Shown here: positions 60,028 through 64,000 of the stretch, in pieces
Position numbering within the stretch: the stretch's first letter is position 1
Layout of the letters: every line of letters begins with the position of its first letter
NCBI RefSeq assembly: GCF_029931775.1
Contig: NC_079321.1
Span: forward strand, 7,780,501-7,844,500
Reading direction: 5' to 3'
From: Euleptes europaea
Lineage: Eukaryota; Chordata; Lepidosauria; Squamata; Sphaerodactylidae
DNA length: 64,000 nt
Position numbers and translations under genes: made by a program
The notes under the pieces: generated by a model
Databases searched by the model: none
What the model saw: the letters and a program-made list of their open reading frames with translations, nothing else
Told to the model about the DNA's origin: nothing

Positions 60028-60222
60028 AATCCAGGCTGGGAAATTTCTGGAGATTTAGGGCTGGAGCCTGTGGGGGACAGGGACCTCAGTGGGGCACAAT
60101 GCCGCAGAGTCCACCCTCCAAAGCATCCCTTTTCTCCAGGGGAACTGAGCTGTGTAGTCTGGAGATGAGCTGTAATTCTGGGGGATCCCCAGGTCCCACC
60201 TGGAGGCTGGCCTCCCTACCGA
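60028..60222 (-). mobile_element. MITE-1, diverged
   Basis: 'ccaggctgggaaatttctgg' to 'cccacctggaggctgg'. Confidence 0.65.
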
Positions 60223-60375
60223 TGCCCAGGGCCCCTCCAAACCTGGAACCAGAGCTCCCTCTCAGGACTCCTATGCTTTTTTCTCCTCACAGCCGGGAAA
60301 CAGGGGCAGAAGCGGCAGCCAATGTTTCCTCCACGCTGCTTCCTGCTCCTTCATCAGCCCCGGAGCTCCGCTCTT

Positions 60376-60930
60376 AGAATCATAGAATCATAGAGTTGGA
60401 AGGGACCACCAGGGCCATCAAGTCCAACCCCCTGCACAATGCAGGAAATTCACAACTACCTCCCCCCTCCACACCCCTAGTGACCAGAAGATGGCCAAGA
60501 TGCCCTCTCTCTCATCATCTGCCTAAGGTCACAGAATCAGCATTGCTGACAGATGGCCATCTAACCTCTTCTTAAAAACCTCCAGGGAAGGAGAGCTCAC
60601 CACCTCCCAAGGAAGCCTCTTCCACTGAGGAACCGCTCTCACTGTTAGAAAATTCTTCCTAATGTCTAGACGGAAACTCTTTTGATTTAATTTCAACCCG
60701 TTGGTTCTGGTCTGACCTTCCTGAGCAACAGAAAACAACTTGGCACCCTTCTCTATATGACAGCCCCTCAAGTACTTGAACATGGTTATCACGTCCCTTC
60801 TCAGTCTTCTCCTTTTCAGGCTAAACATACCCAGCTCCTTCAACCTTTCCTCATAGGACTTGGTCTCCAAACCCCTCACCATCTTTGTTGCCCTTCTCTG
60901 GACACGTTCTTGTTGAATCCATTGCAATAC
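60376..60930 (-). mobile_element. CR1-A LINE 3' end (ORF2 C-terminus)
   Basis: Minus strand: [56 protein letters not shown]. The tail at its left end reads 'agaatcatagaatcatagag'. Confidence 0.88.
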
Positions 60931-61050
60931 ATTGCATTTAAGTAACACGCTTTTGTAAATGGATTGAAGAGTGGCACAGTGGGGAGGGCAGCAACCCCTT
61001 CTGCCCACGCAGCCTGGTCATGAGAAGGAAAGGGCCCTGTGGGCATTCAT

Positions 61051-61269
61051 AGGATTGCCAACCTCCAGGTGTTGGCTGGAGATCTCCCGTTATTACTACT
61101 GATCTCCAGGTGACAGAGATCAGTTCACCTGAAGAAAATGGCCGCTTTGGAAGGTGGACTCTATGGCATTATACCCAATTGAAGTCCCTCCCCTCCCCAA
61201 ACCTCACCCTCCTTAGGCTCCACCCCCCAAAATCTCCAGCTATTTCCCAACCCGGAGCTGGCAACCCTA
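61051..61269 (+). mobile_element. MITE-1, full length
   Basis: 'taggattgccaacctccagg' to 'ggagctggcaaccctag'. Confidence 0.88.
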
Positions 61270-61338
61270 GACATTCGGGAGGCACAACCCCCCCCCCGAA
61301 TGCCTGATTCAAAGTCCTTGCATACTAGTCCACCAATT

Positions 61339-61452
61339 AGGGTTGCCAGGTCCGGGATGGGAAATACCTGAAGGTTTTGGGAACCGTTCGGCTGGAGATC
61401 AGTTGTAATAGCGGGTGATCTCCAGCCACCACCTGGAGGTAGGCAACCTTAC
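61339..61452 (-). mobile_element. MITE-1, internally deleted, with target duplication
   Basis: 'tagggttgccaggtccggga' to 'aggtaggcaacctta', flanked by ccaccaat and caaccaat (7 of 8). Confidence 0.82.
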
Positions 61453-61488
61453 AACCAATATAAATATCTTGTACTATGTAAAGAGGCT

Positions 61489-61709
61489 AGGGTTGCCAAC
61501 TCCAAGTTAAGAAATTCCCGGATATTTGGGGTTGGAGCCTGGGGAGGGTGGGGGTTTGGGGTGGGGAGGGAACTTGGCAGAGATGTAATTCTACGGAGTC
61601 CACCTTCCAAAGCTGCCATTTGCCTCCAGGGAAACTGATCTCTGCAGTCTGGAGTTTAGTTGAAATTCTAGGAGATCTCCAGACCCCGCCTGGAGGATGG
61701 CAACTCTAG
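61489..61709 (-). mobile_element. MITE-1 with target duplication
   Basis: 'tagggttgccaactccaagt' to 'gaggatggcaactcta', flanked by aaagaggc and gaagaggc (7 of 8). Confidence 0.85.
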
Positions 61710-62340
61710 AAGAGGCGCTTGAGAGGTTCCTTCCATGGTTGAATCTATATTTTTAAATAAGGAGAGATATTAGTTTTTCCTTCCAGACGCTGAAGGGACA
61801 GGTGGACTTTTGATTTTTGAAGCCTTTTCTTCCTCCCTCTGGCTGACTCCTCATAGTCTCTGTCTCTTGATTCATTTCCAGAGGGGATGTGATGTCACGA
61901 ACCGGCACACTAAGCTTCAGGTATTGTTTATGCTCAATAAGCAGAAGGATAAGGCAGCAGTTGCTTCACGCGCCCTCTCTTGCATGTGCTTCCATTGTCT
62001 GCTTACGCAGAGGAGGCATTTCTTGGTGGATGAGGATTTGTAACAAAAGAACAGTGACTGTCCCTGACATGCTGTGAAAAAGTCATCTCTGGTGCATTAT
62101 GAGCTGTCCTGCTTAGAAAAACAAACGCCTCCAGTCATCCAAAATGCTGAAAGGTGTGTCTAATCTTATATGCCAACAGCGAAACAGGGAAAAAAATCTT
62201 AACCCTAAAAACTCCAGAATCAAGTACCCCGAGGTCAAGAACAAGCCTACCTGAGGGCCAAAGCTAGGTGTGAATGTTCTTCTGTAATTATATATAATGA
62301 ATGTATTCCAGACAAAATCAACAACTTGTATACAGCCCTA
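61710..62340. other. intergenic, no gene seen
   Basis: Unique-looking sequence. Frames at 61810-62077 carry no recognised domain. Confidence 0.5.
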
Positions 62341-62344
62341 CTCC

Positions 62345-62524
62345 AGGATCAGAGGAGCATGCCTATTAATATTAGGTGCTGTGGGACACAGGCAGGACAA
62401 TGCTGCTGCAGTAGTCTTGCTTGTGGGCTTCCTAGAGGCGCCTGGTTGGCCACTGTGTGAACAGACTGCTGGACGTGATGGGCCTGGGTCTGATCCAGCA
62501 CGGCTTTTCTTATGTTCTTATGAA
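62345..62524 (+). repeat. CR1-B extreme 3' end
   Basis: 'ggatcagaggagcatgccta' to 'ttatgttcttatg'. Confidence 0.88.
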
Positions 62525-62534
62525 TACAATGGTC

Positions 62535-62634
62535 AAGATGTGAGGGCAGGCAATGGCAAACCACCTCTGAACGTCTCTTGCCTTGAGAAACCCCTGAGGG
62601 GTTGCCATAAGTCAGCTGTAACTTGTCACCAATA

Positions 62635-62665
<31 letters not shown>

Positions 62666-62666
62666 G
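62535..62666 (+). repeat. 5S-SINE tail with (GTCT)n
   Basis: 'aggcaatggcaaaccacctc' to 'cataagtcagctgtaacttg', then eight or nine GTCT units. Confidence 0.8.
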
Positions 62667-62718
62667 AATTAAAACCCTCAAAAAAAAAAGAGAAAAAAAA
62701 AAAGAGAGAAGCGTTGCC

Positions 62719-62894
62719 CAGTGGCGGACTGGCCATTGTGTCAGCTTGCCCGATGGCAAAAGGGCCCTGTGGGCCCCTAATGAAGTGGGCCCCCTTAAGC
62801 ATTACACAATATCTTAAAAATGATAGCCTTATAGTTGTGGGTGGGGCCCCTTTGTCTCCTGGCAACCAATATTTTTAGACCCAGTCCACCACTG
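62719..62894. mobile_element. hAT-like MITE, third family (CAGTGGCGGACTGG ends)
   Basis: Inverted ends CAGTGGCGGACTGG and CCAGTCCACCACTG. Flanks gcgttgcc (62711-62718) and gtgttgcc (62895-62902), 7 of 8. Confidence 0.8.
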
Positions 62895-62902
62895 GTGTTG
62901 CC

Positions 62903-63340
62903 TATACCTTTAAGAAACAGATGTCCTCTGAGATTTCAATGGCCATTGTGGGGGTTTCTAGGTAACCCACAACAGTATTGCTAACCTTTAGACCTTGGTT
63001 TCTGTTGGTAAAAGGCTGGGTAGTGGTGGACTGTTCTCAGGGCTATTTGGGCTTCCCTGTCCACCCCAGATCTTCTTCCTCCTGTCCTGGAGGGAAGACT
63101 CATTGGGGCCAGGCCCAGCAGCAACCACTGGGCATGTGGTTACCATTCAATTTGCACCACTCACCCAGGCACAGTGATGGCTATGACTGGATGACTTGTG
63201 TGACTTGGCTGGACTTGGGAGTGGCCACCGCACAACTCACCTGGGCTACTTGCTATCATATGACTTTTTCAGCTTAGCCAGACTTTTCCCAAGGAGAGGC
63301 TGCCAGGGGGAAGGAGGGGAGGGAAGGAAGGAAGAAAAGC
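62903..63340. other. intergenic, no gene seen
   Basis: Unique-looking sequence; a GGAA-rich run at about 63310-63335. Confidence 0.5.
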
Positions 63341-63344
63341 TGAC

Positions 63345-63770
63345 AGCCACGTTGGTGTAGTGGTTAGAGCATTAGAGTAGGGGCTGGGAGGCCCAGGTTC
63401 AAATCCCCACTCAGTCCTGGAAGCTTGCTGGGTGACCTTGGACCACTCATTCTCAGCCTAATCTACCACACAGGGTTGTTATGAGGATAAAATGGAGGAG
63501 AGGATAATGATGTAAGCTGTTTTAGGTCCTCATTGGGGGGAAAATGGGGTATAGGGATGCCAACTTCCAGGTACTAGTTGGAGAACTCCTGCTATTACAA
63601 CTGATCTGCAGAGATCAGTTCATCAGAAAATGGCCGCTTTGGCAATTGGACTCTATGGCATTGAAGCCCCTCCCCTCCCCAAACCCCACCCTCCTCAGGC
63701 TCCACCCCAAAAACCTTCCGCCGGTGGCAAAGAGGGGCCTGGCAACCTTAGTGGGGTATAAATGAAATAA
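63345..63770 (+). repeat. SINE-D, split near its end by MITE-1
   Basis: tRNA-like head 'cgttggtgtagtggttagag', B box 'ggttcaaatccccac', body 'cagggttgttatgaggataa', and tail 'gaaaatggggtata'. The tail resumes after MITE-1. Confidence 0.8.
63552..63750 (+). mobile_element. MITE-1 in the SINE-D tail
   Basis: 'tagggatgccaacttccagg' to 'ggcctggcaacctta', flanked by atggggta and gtggggta (7 of 8). Confidence 0.87.
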
Positions 63771-64000
63771 CTAACAAACAAAGCTGAAGGGGGCAGATAA
63801 AAGAAAGATAGGTTGGTGAGTGTGGAAGAGAGAAAGAAGCAGGGAAAGGGAAGGATATGGGGGCTGCCAGGAAGAGAGAAAGCATTGTGTGGAGAAGGGG
63901 ATACGGGGGGCATTGTGGCTTCCTTGTGGGTTTTCTGCTTGTAATTTTTCAGTTTTAGAAAGTGCTAAGCACCTTGTTTTTTGCCTTCCCTGAATATGAC
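63771..64000. other. window end, no feature seen
   Basis: Purine-rich unique sequence. Confidence 0.5.

Noticed and set aside
1-64000. CRISPR arrays, operons, prokaryotic features
   Set aside because: The window is clearly vertebrate nuclear DNA; direct repeats are SINEs, MITEs and microsatellites.

Overview
This window is vertebrate nuclear DNA, almost certainly from a squamate reptile (lizard or snake side). It has intron-rich host genes and very dense, nested retroposons. The repeats include Sauria SINEs ending in ACCTTT repeats, 5S-rRNA-headed SINEs with Bov-B-type tails, Bov-B and CR1 LINE remnants, Penelope-like pieces and hundreds-of-bp hAT MITEs. I cannot name the species from the sequence alone. 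Names for repeat groups used here are my own: SINE-A (tRNA head, CTT-rich tail), SINE-B (tRNA-Ala-like head), SINE-D (tRNA head, 'gaggataaaatgg' body), CR1-A and CR1-B (two CR1-type 3' ends), and MITE-1 (TAGGGTTGCCA termini).

Three host genes are present. (1) CCT4, plus strand, 1275-4848 with 3' UTR to about 4985: the last five coding exons of the delta subunit of the TRiC/CCT chaperonin; the 5' part lies left of the window. (2) FAM161A, plus strand, start codon at 9299 in a CpG island and stop at 26331: seven coding exons, about 711 residues, a ciliary/centriolar microtubule protein. CCT4 followed by FAM161A in the same direction matches the human 2p15 order. (3) A CRISP (cysteine-rich secretory protein) gene, minus strand, TATA promoter near 57.79 kb, start codon at 54753 and stop at 35281: seven coding exons plus one inferred non-coding first exon, giving a 240-residue secreted protein with all 16 CRISP cysteines and the four CAP-site residues. 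FAM161A and CRISP are convergent, with about 9 kb between their stop codons. In human the gene after FAM161A is XPO1 and CRISP genes lie on 6p, so this neighbourhood is rearranged.

Layout: 1-5 kb CCT4 3' end; 5-9 kb intergenic repeats; 9.1-9.55 kb CpG island; 9.3-26.3 kb FAM161A with repeat-filled introns, including a four-level nest at 9.77-11.12 kb; 26.3-35.3 kb intergenic; 35.3-57.8 kb CRISP with introns holding a Penelope-like remnant (36-37 kb), a Bov-B remnant (46.2-46.8 kb) and an 838-bp tandem duplication (49.95-51.63 kb); 57.8-64 kb upstream of CRISP, repeats only, no gene seen.

The most unusual material is in the repeats: head-to-head palindromic short insertions flanked by 12-14 bp target duplications, several with an intact hammerhead-ribozyme-like core (CUGANGA, stem II, GAAA); a dimeric 5S-SINE subfamily seen at two loci; a 5S-SINE with internal tandem amplification; and a tRNA/5S chimeric SINE. 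The host genes are ordinary and look intact.
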